Below, piece after piece: positions 31,513 through 40,886 of a stretch of 64,000 nucleotides of DNA (positions are counted from its first letter, which is position 1; each line of letters starts with the position of its first letter). Location of the stretch: assembly GCF_026341825.1 (NCBI RefSeq), contig NZ_JAPENY010000002.1, positions 1,335,001 through 1,399,000 of the forward strand. Reading direction: 5' to 3'. Source of the stretch: Streptomyces sp. NBC_00620. Its GTDB lineage: Bacteria > Actinomycetota > Actinomycetes > Streptomycetales > Streptomycetaceae. The notes below the pieces were generated by a model. It was not told where the DNA came from, did no database searches, and worked only from the letters and a program-made list of their open reading frames with translations. Both the position numbers and the translations under genes were made by a program.

Positions 31513-33141
31513 GTGACGCACTGGCGGGCGCTGATCGTCCTGGGTACCGCCCAGTTCCTGATGGTTCTCGACACGTCCGTCATGAACGTGTCGATCAGCC
31601 AGTTGGTCGAGGACTTCGACACCGAGGTCACCGCGATCCAGGCGGTCATCACGCTGTACGCGCTGGTCATGGCGGCATTCATGATCATCGGCGGCAGATT
31701 CGGGGACATCTTCGGACGCCGCCGCCTCTTCCTCGTAGGCCTCATGGTCTACGGCATCGGGTCGGCCCTGACCGCCGTGGCTCCCACTCTGTGGGTCCTC
31801 ACGCTGGGCTGGTCGGTCATCGAAGGACTCGGTGCCGCGATGGTGCTGCCGGCCATGGCGGCCCTCGTGGCCGAGTCCTACCGAGGGCGGGACCGGGCCG
31901 TCGCCTACGGCGTCATCGGCGGACTGGCCGGGGCCGGGATCGCGGTCGGCCCGCTCCTTGGCGGCTGGGTGACGACGTACCTCACCTGGCGGCTGGTGTT
32001 CGCCGGTGAGGTCCTGGTCGTCATCGCCGTCCTGTGCTTCCACCGGGTGATCACGGAAGCACCCCGGACCGGTCCGCACCCCCGGCTCGACGGAGTCGGC
32101 GCCGCGCTCTCGGCGGCCGGACTGGCGCTGGGGGTGCTCGGCGTGTTGCAGAGCAGCACCTGGGGGTGGGTGCAGCCCCGCAACCCGCCCTTCACCGTTC
32201 TGGGCTTCGCGCCGACGCTGTTCGTCGTCGGCGCCGGGGTGGCCGTGCTGGCCGTCTTCGTGCACTGGGAGAAGCGGCGGGACGCCCGCGGCGCCGAGCC
32301 CCTGGTGCATCTGCCCCTGCTGCGCAAGCCCGCGCTGCGCTCCGGCCTGATGTCACTGCTCAGCCAGAACCTCATCCTGCTGGGGCTGTTCTTCACCATC
32401 CCGCTGTACTTGCAGGTGGTTCAGGGGTTCGACGCCTTCCAGACCGGTCTGCGCCTGCTCCCGGTGTCCGTGACGATGCTCGCGGCCTCCATGTGCGCCG
32501 CCCGCCTCGGGCGCGTGGCCGGACCGCGCCGGGTGGTCCGACTGGCTCTGGTGACCCTGGCGGCCGCCATTGTGTGGCTGCTCGCCACGATCGACCCGGT
32601 GATCGACGACGCTCAGTTCGCCGGCGCCATGGCGCTGCTCGGTGTGGGCATGGGCCTGCTCGCCTCGCAGCTGGGCAACGTCGTCCAGTCCAGTGTCGGT
32701 GAGGAGGAACGGAGCGAGGCCGGCGGGCTGCAGTTCACGGCCCAGAACCTGGGCTCCGCACTGGGCACCGCGCTCATCGGTTCGATACTCATCGGTGCGC
32801 TCGCCCACGCCTTCACCGCGCAGGTGGAGGACCACCCGTCGCTGTCGGAGGAAACCCGTCAGCAGACCGGGGTCGCCCTCGAAGCAGGGATCACTTTCGT
32901 GCCGACCGAGCAGGTGCGCTCGGGGGCCGAACGGGCCGGGCTGCCGCCGCCCGAGGTCGACGCCCTCGCGGACTCGTACGCTTCGGCGCAGCTCGACGGG
33001 CTGAAGGCGGCGATCCTCGCCACCGGGGGAATCACCCTCCTCAGTTTCCTGGTCACGCCGCATCTGCCGAACCGGCGGGCCGAGGGTCCGAAGCGATCCG
33101 ACACCGGCTCACCGGCCGATGCGACCGGCTCGGCCGGCTGA
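31513..33141 (+). CDS. MFS drug exporter, DHA2 family (14 helices)
   Basis: This 542-residue transporter shows motif A (GGRFGDIFGRRRLF), motif C-like GxxxGPLLGG (in GAGIAVGPLLGGW) and LDTSVMNVSISQL in helix 1, which are typical of proton-driven multidrug antiporters with 14 helices. GTG 31513 has GGAGG 8 bases upstream. The substrate is unknown. It lies behind the LuxR regulator and may be controlled by it. Confidence 0.88.
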   Translation: MTHWRALIVLGTAQFLMVLDTSVMNVSISQLVEDFDTEVTAIQAVITLYALVMAAFMIIGGRFGDIFGRRRLFLVGLMVYGIGSALTAVAPTLWVLTLGWSVIEGLGAAMVLPAMAALVAESYRGRDRAVAYGVIGGLAGAGIAVGPLLGGWVTTYLTWRLVFAGEVLVVIAVLCFHRVITEAPRTGPHPRLDGVGAALSAAGLALGVLGVLQSSTWGWVQPRNPPFTVLGFAPTLFVVGAGVAVLAVFVHWEKRRDARGAEPLVHLPLLRKPALRSGLMSLLSQNLILLGLFFTIPLYLQVVQGFDAFQTGLRLLPVSVTMLAASMCAARLGRVAGPRRVVRLALVTLAAAIVWLLATIDPVIDDAQFAGAMALLGVGMGLLASQLGNVVQSSVGEEERSEAGGLQFTAQNLGSALGTALIGSILIGALAHAFTAQVEDHPSLSEETRQQTGVALEAGITFVPTEQVRSGAERAGLPPPEVDALADSYASAQLDGLKAAILATGGITLLSFLVTPHLPNRRAEGPKRSDTGSPADATGSAG

Positions 33142-33158
33142 CTTCGAGGGAGGTCGCG

Positions 33159-33680
33159 ATGGCCAAGGCGGAGCACGTCACGGACCGAGCGCGCCGCGTC
33201 GAGGAGCGCCGGGCCCGTGCGGACTACACCGGTGGCGTCTACGGATCCATGCTCGCCGCCTCGGTGGTGGTCGGCGTCGGCACCCTGGGCTCGTTCCCGC
33301 GCCTGGAGCTGGTGCTGCTGTTGTTGCTCACCGGCGTGGTGTTCTGGGTCGCGCATGTGCACGCCCAGCTGTTCGGGGCGCGCCTGGCGGAGCACAGCCT
33401 GGATCGCCGGATCGTGTTCGAGGTGTGCCGGGACGAGTGGCCGATCGTCAACGCGGCAGTCCCGCCCGCCCTGGCCGTGGCCATCAGCCCCGTCCTGGGC
33501 CTCGACATTCAGGGCGCCCTCTGGCTCGCGCTCTCCGTCGCCGTGGCGGGTCAGGTGGGCTGGTCGGGAGCCGCGGCGCGGCGTGCCGGTGCCTCGTGGC
33601 ACCTGGTGGCCGTCACCGCTTCGGTGAATCTGCTGCTGGGTCTGCTGATCATCTCGTTCAAGATCTTCCTGAAGCACTGA
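33159..33680 (+). CDS. Hypothetical membrane protein
   Basis: This 173-residue protein has a basic N-terminus (RARRVEERRARAD) and four predicted helices (about 28-45, 48-66, 98-130 and 150-168). It follows the exporter by 17 bases with an AGGGAGG ribosome site, so it is in the same operon. I recognise no family. Confidence 0.75.
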   Translation: MAKAEHVTDRARRVEERRARADYTGGVYGSMLAASVVVGVGTLGSFPRLELVLLLLLTGVVFWVAHVHAQLFGARLAEHSLDRRIVFEVCRDEWPIVNAAVPPALAVAISPVLGLDIQGALWLALSVAVAGQVGWSGAAARRAGASWHLVAVTASVNLLLGLLIISFKIFLKH

Positions 33681-33740
33681 TCCTCCTGAAGCACTGATCC
33701 TCCGGAAGTGCTGACTTTCCGGAAGTGCTGATCTTCCGGA
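33667..33740. repeat. 17-bp tandem repeat, about 4.3 copies, starting inside a gene's last codons
   Basis: Exact-period units begin at 33667, 33684, 33701 and 33718, with a partial fifth at 33735. Units 1 and 2 are identical (TCCTGAAGCACTGATCC); units 3 and 4 have AGTGCT, the reverse complement of AGCACT in units 1 and 2, so the array can also fold into a hairpin. The first unit contains the stop codon of the membrane protein gene. Confidence 0.92.
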
Positions 33741-33876
33741 TGCGTCGACGCAGGTGGAGCGCGTGCCGGGCGGTCTATCACCTGTACGGGGTGAGGCCGG
33801 GCGGCGCCTCGGCGGCGGAGGATCAGATGGAAGGGCGCAGCCCGCCTGTCCCAGGCCTCCCGGGGGAGAGCAGCTC

Positions 33877-34074
33877 ATGCGCTACGAGATCCGTGTCGAC
33901 GGACACATGTCAGAGACGTTGACCAAAGTCTTTCCCGAACTGGACCACGTGGTCATGTCGGGTCAGACCATCCTGTTCGGGCACGTCATCGACGAGGCAC
34001 ACCTGTACGGGCTGCTTGCCCGCTGCCAGTCGCTGGGGCTACGGGTCCTGGAGATGCGTCAGCTGCCGGAGTAG
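33877..34074 (+). CDS. Small conserved-looking protein (65 residues)
   Basis: The sequence MRYEIRVDGHMSETLTKVFP...VLEMRQLPE has alternating beta-strands and a helix (EAHLYGLLARCQSLGL), like an ACT-type or small ferredoxin-like fold, and good codon bias. GGGGGAGAG precedes ATG 33877. A longer frame back to 33754 reads through the repeat region and lacks a ribosome site. No family is recognised. Confidence 0.68.
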   Translation: MRYEIRVDGHMSETLTKVFPELDHVVMSGQTILFGHVIDEAHLYGLLARCQSLGLRVLEMRQLPE

Positions 34075-34114
34075 CTCGCACGCTCCGTTCGGCATGCTGC
34101 GGGGTGCGGGGGTC

Positions 34115-35524
34115 TCAGAGGCTCTCCGCGTGGATCCTGCCGGAGCGGGCGGCGGCGCCCAACGCCTCGAAGTCCCGCTCGTTCTGATCGGCGTAGGCCT
34201 GGGCGAATTCGATGAGCGCGCGGTCGAAGCGGTCGCTCCCGCCCAGGTAGGCGCCGATGGCGACGGGGTCGCCGGAGCGGGCGTGTGCCCGCGCGAGACA
34301 GGCTCCGCACACTTGCGCGAACAGGCTCAGCAGGCCGGGGTCCATGGTGTCCGGCCGCGCGATGCCCTTCCAGTCCCGCAGCTGTCGGACGTAGAAGTCC
34401 CGACCGCGTCCGTCGAGGCCGATGACATGGGTCCAGCCCAGGAAGATGTCGCTGGTCGTCTGGATCAGCCGCTGTCCCGCCACCACGCGCCGGCCCTGGT
34501 TGTCGTACGGTTCGCCGCCCGTGTGGGCGGCGAGGACCGACTCCTCTGCCTCCTTGGCCTGCAGCAGCAGGGGGTCGCCGTCGTCCCTGCCGAGCAGGAG
34601 CAGGACCCAGCAGCGGGTGCCGACACTGCCGACGCCCACCACCTTCCGGGCCATGTCGACCAGGCGGTAGTGGCGCAGCAGATGCCGGCGCTCCGACGAC
34701 AGGGTCCGCGCGTACCCGGCCACAATGGTCTTGAGCTCCTTCTCCTCCGCGTCCTCGGAGGAGTCCGTGAGCAGGTCCCGGAGCGGAGTGATCAGCGGTG
34801 GGTCCGGTGCGATGCGCCGACCCTCGGACGTGACCCGGGTGAGCTTCGCGAAGGCCTGGAGGTGCGTGCGTGTACGGGCTCGCGACGTCGCCTCGGCCGT
34901 GCGGTGCCTGGACTCCTTGTCCATCGACGAGGCCATCAGTGCCCGCAGACGGTCGGCGTCGTCCTGTGCGTACCAGATGTCCAGGGTGCGCATGCCGGCG
35001 AACTCCCGTATCCGCTCCCGGTAGGTCCCTACGCATGTCCGCACGACGTCGTTCTGCTCCTTGACCGAGAACCCGTTGGCCCTGCCCGCGATCGCGAAGC
35101 TGGCCGCCAGCCGTTTGACGTCCCATTCGAACGGCCCGGCCAGGGTCTCGTCGAAGTCGTTGATGTCGAAGACCAGATGACGCTCGGGCGAGGCCAGCAG
35201 CCGGAAGTTGAGCAGGTGAGCGTCTCCGCACAGCTGCACAGTCAGGCCCGTGTTCGGGGTGGGACCGAGGTCCATGGCCATGATCGAGGCCGCACCACGG
35301 TAGAAGCGGAACGGGGCCTCCAGCATGCGGCCGTAGCGGATCGGCACCAACTCCGGCACCCGCGAGTCGGACTGACTCCCTATCACCTCGACCGGGTCGG
35401 GCCTTTTCTCGTCTGCCTCGAACCAGCCGTGGCACGAACGCGAGGCCCGTTTGCGTGCGCTCCTGCCGTACGCCGTTCTCTCGGCCGGGGACAGGGAAGC
35501 TGTGAATGCGCTCGGAATGGTCAT
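34115..35524 (-). CDS. DUF2252 family protein
   Basis: This 469-residue protein has a kinase-like fold: PFRFYRGAASIMAMDLG, LCGDAHLLNF and VFDINDFDETLAGPFEWDVKRL are the family blocks and the last resembles the aspartate-rich catalytic region of aminoglycoside-phosphotransferase-like kinases. ATG 35524 has AGGAGG 8 bases upstream. Biochemical role unknown. Confidence 0.85.
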   Translation of the reverse strand: MTIPSAFTASLSPAERTAYGRSARKRASRSCHGWFEADEKRPDPVEVIGSQSDSRVPELVPIRYGRMLEAPFRFYRGAASIMAMDLGPTPNTGLTVQLCGDAHLLNFRLLASPERHLVFDINDFDETLAGPFEWDVKRLAASFAIAGRANGFSVKEQNDVVRTCVGTYRERIREFAGMRTLDIWYAQDDADRLRALMASSMDKESRHRTAEATSRARTRTHLQAFAKLTRVTSEGRRIAPDPPLITPLRDLLTDSSEDAEEKELKTIVAGYARTLSSERRHLLRHYRLVDMARKVVGVGSVGTRCWVLLLLGRDDGDPLLLQAKEAEESVLAAHTGGEPYDNQGRRVVAGQRLIQTTSDIFLGWTHVIGLDGRGRDFYVRQLRDWKGIARPDTMDPGLLSLFAQVCGACLARAHARSGDPVAIGAYLGGSDRFDRALIEFAQAYADQNERDFEALGAAARSGRIHAESL

Positions 35525-35797
35525 GGCTCGAACCTCCTGGACCTCTCTCTTCCATCGTGCAGCCGTGCCACTCCGGCGGCGACTCGCCGGCAGTCCTGGC
35601 GCCGGGAGCACTAGTAGGGCGACGTCGCCGTACCCGGCGGTGGTGAACGTGGTCGGCGTGAGGGTGCGAGCGCACGGATCACCCGCCGAGGGTGACCCGG
35701 CGGCCGACGGTGGGAGAGACGCTGGCCCGGTGAGATCCCCGTACACCGCCCCGTCGGCGGTCCGGGAACGACTCGCCCGATCACGTGAGGAGGAGCC

Positions 35798-36460
35798 ATG
35801 ACCGTGTCGCGTGGTCCGGCGCCCAGTACCGGACCGGAACACATGCCCGGCGGGGCGGCCCCCGCACCGGCCGCCGACCCTGCGGACGTGCTTGCCGGAC
35901 TCGGGCGCTCCTGGCAGTGGATCCTGGGTTCCGCGATCGCCACGCTCGTGCCGGGCATCCTTGTCCTGGTCTGGCCGGACGAGACCCTGCACGTTCTGGC
36001 GGTCCTCATCGGCCTGTACCTGCTCGTGACCGGGGCTTTCCGGTTCGTGGCGGCCTTCGCCAGGGACGAGAGCGGGGAACGGCTGCCCGGTCTGCTCCTC
36101 GCGGTGCTGTTCGTGCTGGCCGGGGTGCTGTGCCTGAGGAACCCGCTGCAGACCATCGCCGCGCTCTCGCTGATCGTCGGGATCGTCTGGTTGGTGTCCG
36201 GCATCCTCACCCTTTTCACGGCCATCGCCGCCAAGGACCTGCCTCACCGCGGCTTCGTCATCGGCGGCGCGGTGATCGCCATCCTGGCGGGCATCGTGGT
36301 GCTGGCCCTGCCGACCGAGTCGGCCCGGGCCCTGACCAGGCTGCTCGGCCTCTGGCTCGTTCTGCTCGGCCTGGTCGAGGTGGCCCTCGCCTTCGCATGG
36401 CGAGCGGCACTCCGCAGGTCCGGTGTCGCGGAACCGCACGGATCCGACGAGACGGTCTGA
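35798..36460 (+). CDS. HdeD family membrane protein (DUF308)
   Basis: This 220-residue protein has six hydrophobic helices arranged as three repeats of the DUF308 unit, each with a glycine-rich turn. E. coli HdeD is linked to acid resistance. AGGAGGAG precedes the ATG. It is divergent from DUF2252 and heads a set of small membrane protein genes. Confidence 0.83.
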   Translation: MTVSRGPAPSTGPEHMPGGAAPAPAADPADVLAGLGRSWQWILGSAIATLVPGILVLVWPDETLHVLAVLIGLYLLVTGAFRFVAAFARDESGERLPGLLLAVLFVLAGVLCLRNPLQTIAALSLIVGIVWLVSGILTLFTAIAAKDLPHRGFVIGGAVIAILAGIVVLALPTESARALTRLLGLWLVLLGLVEVALAFAWRAALRRSGVAEPHGSDETV

Positions 36461-36673
36461 TGCCCCGCGCCGGACGCCGTGGCGGTCCGTCGGGACCCCT
36501 GGACGCCACGTCCCCCTTTGTTCCTGGTCGGCGCCGTCCTCCGGACGGCCGACCGGGGACGGTCCACGGCTCGTCCGCTCACCCGCCCCGGGTGAGGCGC
36601 CCGGACCTCGCTGTGGTCACGCTGAAGACGGCAAAAACGGCTGCCGGGCGAACGCCCGGGACGGAGGAATGAC

Positions 36674-37147
36674 ATGAGTGGGCAGATGTACCTCGCGTAC
36701 GACTATCCGCTGCTGAGCGTCTTCTGGTCCATGCTGTGGTTCTTCCTGTGGATCATGTGGTTCGTTCTGCTCTTCCGGATCGTCGTCGACATCTTCCGGG
36801 ACGACGCCATGAGCGGCTGGGCCAAGGCCGGCTGGCTGGTGTTCGTCATCGTCCTGCCCTTCGTGGGCATCCTCATCTACGTGATCGCCCGCGGCAAGAA
36901 CATGGGCCGCAGGGAGGTGGCGCAGGCCCGCGCGCAGCAGGAGGCCTTCGACAGCTACGTCCGCGAGACCGCCAAGGGCGGCGACGGCCGGCCCAGCAGT
37001 GCCGACGAACTCGCCAAGCTGTCCGAGATCCGCGCCCGCGGCGACATCACGGACGAGGAGTTCCGCAGGGCGAAGGAACTGGTCCTCAGCGACCACGGCC
37101 CGGCGCAACGCGCGGGTGCCGGCGCCTCCTCCGCCTCCGGTCACTGA
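36674..37147 (+). CDS. PLDc_N/SHOCT domain membrane protein
   Basis: The 157-residue protein has two N-terminal helices of the phospholipase-D-nuclease N-terminal type (about 14-42 and 52-73, with the GWAKAGWLVFVIVLPFVGILIY signature split between them) and a C-terminal SHOCT domain (KLSEIRARGDITDEEFRRAKELVL), a short oligomerisation module. GACGGAGG lies upstream of ATG 36674. Function unknown. Confidence 0.82.
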   Translation: MSGQMYLAYDYPLLSVFWSMLWFFLWIMWFVLLFRIVVDIFRDDAMSGWAKAGWLVFVIVLPFVGILIYVIARGKNMGRREVAQARAQQEAFDSYVRETAKGGDGRPSSADELAKLSEIRARGDITDEEFRRAKELVLSDHGPAQRAGAGASSASGH

Positions 37148-37180
37148 GGGCACCGCACGACACTGAAACGAGGTAGCACC

Positions 37181-37627
37181 ATGACCGCGACACACAGCGC
37201 GCATGTCCAGACGACCGGGCGCCCATGGGCCGAAGGCCTGACGGTTTTCGCAGCCGTCATGCTCATGATCGCAGGCGTACTGGACATCCTGCGGGGCGTC
37301 ATGGCGATCGCAGAGGACGACGTCTTCGTCGCGACACGCAACTACGTCTTCGAGTTCGACCTCACCAGCTGGGGCTGGATCCACCTGGTTCTGGGCGCCC
37401 TCGCCGTGATCGTCAGTTTCGGACTCTTCCAGTCGTCATTGTGGGCGCGCGTCGCCGGAGTGGCCATCGCCGGACTGATCATCATCGCCAACTTCCTCTC
37501 CCTGCCGTACTCCCCTGTCTGGTCGATCGTGATGATCGCCTTCTCCGGGTTCATCATCTGGGCGCTGTGCGTGGTCCGGTCGGACGAGTCGGCCGACTCG
37601 TCCGAGGGCGCGCCGCGCAACGTGTGA
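37181..37627 (+). CDS. DUF7144-type four-helix membrane protein
   Basis: This 148-residue protein has four helices; the WGWIHLVLGALAVIVSFGLF block and the preceding loop AIAEDDVFVATRNYVFEFDLTS are conserved in actinobacterial membrane proteins of this group. AACGAGGTAG precedes the ATG. It lies in a run of small envelope genes. Confidence 0.78.
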   Translation: MTATHSAHVQTTGRPWAEGLTVFAAVMLMIAGVLDILRGVMAIAEDDVFVATRNYVFEFDLTSWGWIHLVLGALAVIVSFGLFQSSLWARVAGVAIAGLIIIANFLSLPYSPVWSIVMIAFSGFIIWALCVVRSDESADSSEGAPRNV

Positions 37628-37742
37628 ACAGAGACCTGACAGAGAGCCCCGGCACGTGAACGAGATCTGGAGGAGAGACCCGGAACGGGCCGTGCACCGG
37701 AGGCGGAAACCGCGGTAGCAGGAGCCGCGGGGAAGGCGCGAC

Positions 37743-39122
37743 GTGGAACGACACAGCACCGATGCGGAGCGGCCGGGGGGCCGCTCCGCATCGGCCGTGG
37801 TCGAGGGCCGTGCCGGATGGGCGCGTCTGGCACTGCTCGCCCTGGTGGCGAGCGTGCTGGTTCCCCTCGTGGCCGCCGGTCTGCGAAGCGTCCTCTGGGC
37901 GCTGGTCGGCATCGCCGGACTGGCTCTCACCGCTGTCGGAGTCTGGTGGACCCTGGCCCACACCGGCGTGGTGCGGCTGGCCGGAGTGGGCCTGTGTGTG
38001 AGCGCGCCGGTCGCGGTCCTGGCGTTGTACGCGGCGTCCGGCATGCTGGTGCCGACCCTTCTTGCCCTGGCCCTCTGCATCCTGGCCACGGCGGCGGCCC
38101 GGGTCGCCAGCGCACCGGGGCACCTCCCCTCCGTACGTGAGCGCGAGCCCGCCGAGGCGCCGCGCCACCCCTGGATTCTGATGAATCCGCGCTCCGGTGG
38201 CGGCAAGGTGGGGCGTTTCGATCTGGTCGACAAGGCGCGGGCAGCGGGTGCCCGCGTCGTCCTGCTCGGTCCCGGCGGTCAGGGCCCGGCCGAGCTGGCC
38301 CGGCAGGCAGTGGCCGAGGGGGCCGACCTGCTGGCGGTGGCGGGCGGAGACGGCACCCAGGCTCTGGTGGCCGAGGTGGCGGCGCGGCACGACCTGCCCT
38401 TCCTGGTGATTCCCGCGGGCACCCGCAACCACTTCGCCCTCGACCTCGGCCTCGATCGCGACGATCCGGCCGCGGCCCTGGACGCCCTCGCGAGCGGAGT
38501 CGAACTCCGCGTCGACCTCGGGTTCGCCGCCGACCGGGTGTTCGTCAACAACGCCTCCTTCGGAACGTACGCGTCCGTTGTCGGCGAGCCCGCCTACCGC
38601 GAAGGGAAAGCGCATACGATCCTGCGGACACTGCCCGGACTCCTCACCGACCCGGACGCGCCGAGGCTGCGGCTGCGGGCCGGCGATGTCCGCGCCGACG
38701 GACTGCAGGCGCTGCTCGTCAGCAACAACCCCTACCTGCGGGCCGTCGACTCGAGCCGTCCGGGGCGCAGGGAGCGGCTGGACTCCGGGCTGCTCGGGGT
38801 GCTGTGCGTGCGGGTCGACAACACGGCGCAGGCGGCGGGGATGGTGCGCGGCAGCCGTTCCGCGAGCCTCCTGCGGCTCACTGCGCAGGAGGCCGTCGTA
38901 GAAGCGGACACGGACACCGTCCCGGCCGGCATCGACGGGGAACACGTTCTGCTCCCCGCACCGGTGGTCTGCCGGATCGCTCCCGGGGCCTTGCGGATCC
39001 GCGTGCCGCGCGACCGCCCGGGTACCCCACCGAGCAGGCCGGGGGCCGACTGGCCGCGCGTCACGCGGCTCGCGCTGGGCCTGCCGGCCGCGGGCAGGAG
39101 ACGGACTCGGCCGACCGCCTGA
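37743..39122 (+). CDS. Diacylglycerol/lipid kinase family protein with N-terminal membrane domain
   Basis: This 459-residue protein joins three to four transmembrane helices (about 27-120) to a DAGK catalytic domain: NPRSGGGK (148-155), GGDGT (201-205), PAGTRNHFA (224-232) and a C-terminal IDGE motif. It would phosphorylate a membrane lipid alcohol using ATP. The start is GTG 37743. The substrate is not predictable. Confidence 0.86.
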   Translation: MERHSTDAERPGGRSASAVVEGRAGWARLALLALVASVLVPLVAAGLRSVLWALVGIAGLALTAVGVWWTLAHTGVVRLAGVGLCVSAPVAVLALYAASGMLVPTLLALALCILATAAARVASAPGHLPSVREREPAEAPRHPWILMNPRSGGGKVGRFDLVDKARAAGARVVLLGPGGQGPAELARQAVAEGADLLAVAGGDGTQALVAEVAARHDLPFLVIPAGTRNHFALDLGLDRDDPAAALDALASGVELRVDLGFAADRVFVNNASFGTYASVVGEPAYREGKAHTILRTLPGLLTDPDAPRLRLRAGDVRADGLQALLVSNNPYLRAVDSSRPGRRERLDSGLLGVLCVRVDNTAQAAGMVRGSRSASLLRLTAQEAVVEADTDTVPAGIDGEHVLLPAPVVCRIAPGALRIRVPRDRPGTPPSRPGADWPRVTRLALGLPAAGRRRTRPTA

Positions 39123-39268
39123 CCCGAAGGCGGCCCGAGCCGAGGCGGCCGGTGCGGCGCCATGGTCCCCGGCGCCATGCGAATTCCCCATGGTCCTGAG
39201 CCCGCAGGAGACGCCGAGCGCGAGCGCACTCGACGTCAGTCGGCGGAGGGTTGCCAAACGAGTCTTAC

Positions 39269-39304
39269 CGATATATCGTTGACGCATCGCGACCGATCAA
39301 CGAT
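39269..39304 (+). promoter_or_regulatory. Candidate PadR operator
   Basis: A perfect palindrome CGATATATCG (39269-39278) overlaps an inverted repeat ATCGTTGA (39275-39282) / TCAACGAT (39297-39304). It is the most AT-rich patch near and lies directly upstream of the PadR gene, as expected for autoregulation. Confidence 0.62.
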
Positions 39305-39321
39305 GGAATGGAGTGATTGCG

Positions 39322-39966
39322 ATGCGTTCCCATGGACAGGAATTCGGATACGAGCGTGGACAGGGACAAGGCGGGTCCGGCCATCGAGGTCGGGGCGGCT
39401 TCGAGGGGCGGCGCGGGGCCTTCGGGCCCTTCGGACCGGGTGGTCCCGGTGGCCCCGGCTTCGGTGGACCGGGCTTCGGCCCTGGCCCCTGGGGTGGACG
39501 TGGCGGTCGGGGCGGACCGAGGGGGAGGGCGCGGCGCGGTGACGTGCGCGCGTCGATCCTGGCTCTGCTCAAGGACCGGCCCATGCATGGTTACGAGATG
39601 ATCCAGGAGATCGCCGAGCGCAGCGGCGGGGCATGGAAGCCCAGCCCGGGTTCGGTGTACCCGACCCTTCAGCTGCTGGAGGACGAAGGCCTGATCACCA
39701 GCGCGGCCGAGGGCGGCAAGAAGCTGTTCTCGCTGACCGAGGCCGGCCGCACCGCGGCCGACGAGGGTCCCGACGCGCCTTGGGAAGAGGCCGGGCGCGG
39801 GGTCGACTGGGAGACGCTGCACGAGATCCGGCAGGCCGGCTTCGGCCTCATGGAGGCTTTCGGCCAGGTCTGGAAGACCGGCAGCAAGGACCAGCGCGAC
39901 AAGGCGCTGGCGGTCATCAACGAAACCCGTAAGAAGCTGTACCTGATCCTCGCTGACGAGGACTGA
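39322..39966 (+). CDS. PadR-family transcriptional regulator with glycine-rich N-terminus
   Basis: This 214-residue protein has about 70 residues of glycine, proline and arginine, then a PadR winged helix (DVRASILALLKDRPMHGYEM, PSPGSVYPTLQLLEDEGLI) and a C-terminal dimerisation helix. The disordered extension is not part of the PadR core. GGAG is 8 bases from ATG 39322; GTG 39313 is an alternative. Many such regulators control multidrug exporters; none is immediately downstream. Confidence 0.87.
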   Translation: MRSHGQEFGYERGQGQGGSGHRGRGGFEGRRGAFGPFGPGGPGGPGFGGPGFGPGPWGGRGGRGGPRGRARRGDVRASILALLKDRPMHGYEMIQEIAERSGGAWKPSPGSVYPTLQLLEDEGLITSAAEGGKKLFSLTEAGRTAADEGPDAPWEEAGRGVDWETLHEIRQAGFGLMEAFGQVWKTGSKDQRDKALAVINETRKKLYLILADED

Positions 39967-40001
39967 TGAGGGCCGACAGCAGCGAGCTGTCGTACCTGAA
40001 G

Positions 40002-40032
40002 GCGCCCCGCGGAAGCATTATCCGCGGGGCGC
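40002..40032. terminator. Two-way terminator
   Basis: A perfect 12-bp stem GCGCCCCGCGGA / TCCGCGGGGCGC with a 7-base loop lies between the convergent PadR and SRPBCC genes. Confidence 0.85.
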
Positions 40033-40057
40033 TTCTCCGTGTGCGGCAGTGGTGCGT

Positions 40058-40486
40058 TCAGGCCACCAGCCCGGCGAGCTTGCGCAGCGACTCGTCGAGA
40101 GCGGCCGTCGCCGAGTCCTTGAGCTTGCCCGCCATCAGGGAGACGGCCGCACCGGTGAACTCCCCGTCGATCCGCACCGTCGTGGCGTCGCCGTCGGGGG
40201 TCAGGGTGTAGCGCGTGCTGACGTTCACCGCCATCGGGCCCTTGCCGTGGATGGCCAGGGTGCGGGCGGGTTCCAGTTCGTCGATGGTCCAGTTGACCTC
40301 GGCGGGGAAGCCCATGAGCTTCATGTTCTCCTCGAAGGTGGCGCCGACCTCGAGTGAGGCGGGGCCGCCTTTCGGGAAGCTGGTGTGGGTCGAGTTCCAC
40401 TCGCCGTACGAGGAGAAGTCCGTGAGCTGCGCCCAGACCTTCTCGGCAGGCGCCTCGATGCGTGCTTCCGCGCTGACTTCGGCCAT
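40058..40486 (-). CDS. SRPBCC (START-like) family protein
   Basis: This 142-residue protein has a helix-grip fold: EARIEAPAEKVWAQLTDFSSYGEWN is the N-terminal helix and the C-terminal helix is AAVSLMAGKLKDSATAALDESL. It resembles the polyketide-cyclase-like/Rv0910-type group that binds hydrophobic ligands. AAAGGGG precedes the ATG. No partner or pathway is visible. Confidence 0.83.
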   Translation of the reverse strand: MAEVSAEARIEAPAEKVWAQLTDFSSYGEWNSTHTSFPKGGPASLEVGATFEENMKLMGFPAEVNWTIDELEPARTLAIHGKGPMAVNVSTRYTLTPDGDATTVRIDGEFTGAAVSLMAGKLKDSATAALDESLRKLAGLVA

Positions 40487-40697
40487 GCGGCCACCCCTTT
40501 GTGTCGGGCGCTGCGCCCGGCGCAGCTACGGTGTCGCGGAACGTAGCCTCAGGTCCGTCAACATTCAATACTGATGAACCGTCAGGAATTGTGGAGGAGG
40601 CGGCGGAGACGGCGGAAACGGCTCAAGAGGCCGCCGGGCAGGGCAGGGGCCGCAGTTGCGGGGGCCGCGCAGTGCGAGGGCCGTGCAGCGCGAGGGA

Positions 40698-40886
40698 TCA
40701 GCCCAGCCGCTGTATCACCGCCGCGTCGAACAGGTCCCACGCGCGCGGGAACGGTCCTTCGTCGTGGCAGTGCCACGCCTCCCAGAACAGGTCGGCGAGC
40801 AGCGCGTCCTCGGGGGCGTACACCCGGTACACGTACTGCCTGCCGTCGACCGCAGGCAGGGCCACCAGCCAGCACCTGCTTTCCAT
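40698..40886 (-). CDS. Small hypothetical protein (62 residues)
   Basis: The 62-residue protein is ordered and aromatic-rich (WLVALPAVDGRQYVYRVYAP, LLADLFWEAWHC). Codon bias on this strand is good and frames on the other strand are not. No family is recognised; it could be an isolated small gene of streptomycetes. Confidence 0.6.
   Translation of the reverse strand: MESRCWLVALPAVDGRQYVYRVYAPEDALLADLFWEAWHCHDEGPFPRAWDLFDAAVIQRLG

Noticed and set aside
33667..33740. Possible CRISPR array
   Set aside because: The repeats are tandem with no spacers and no cas genes are present.
33754..33876. Longer start for the 65-residue protein
   Set aside because: The extension reads through repeat-adjacent DNA with low-complexity Gly/Pro/Arg residues, and only ATG 33877 has a ribosome site.
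24280..39966. Integrated mobile island
   Set aside because: No integrase, transposase, tRNA target or flanking direct repeats were seen, and codon use stays like the neighbours.
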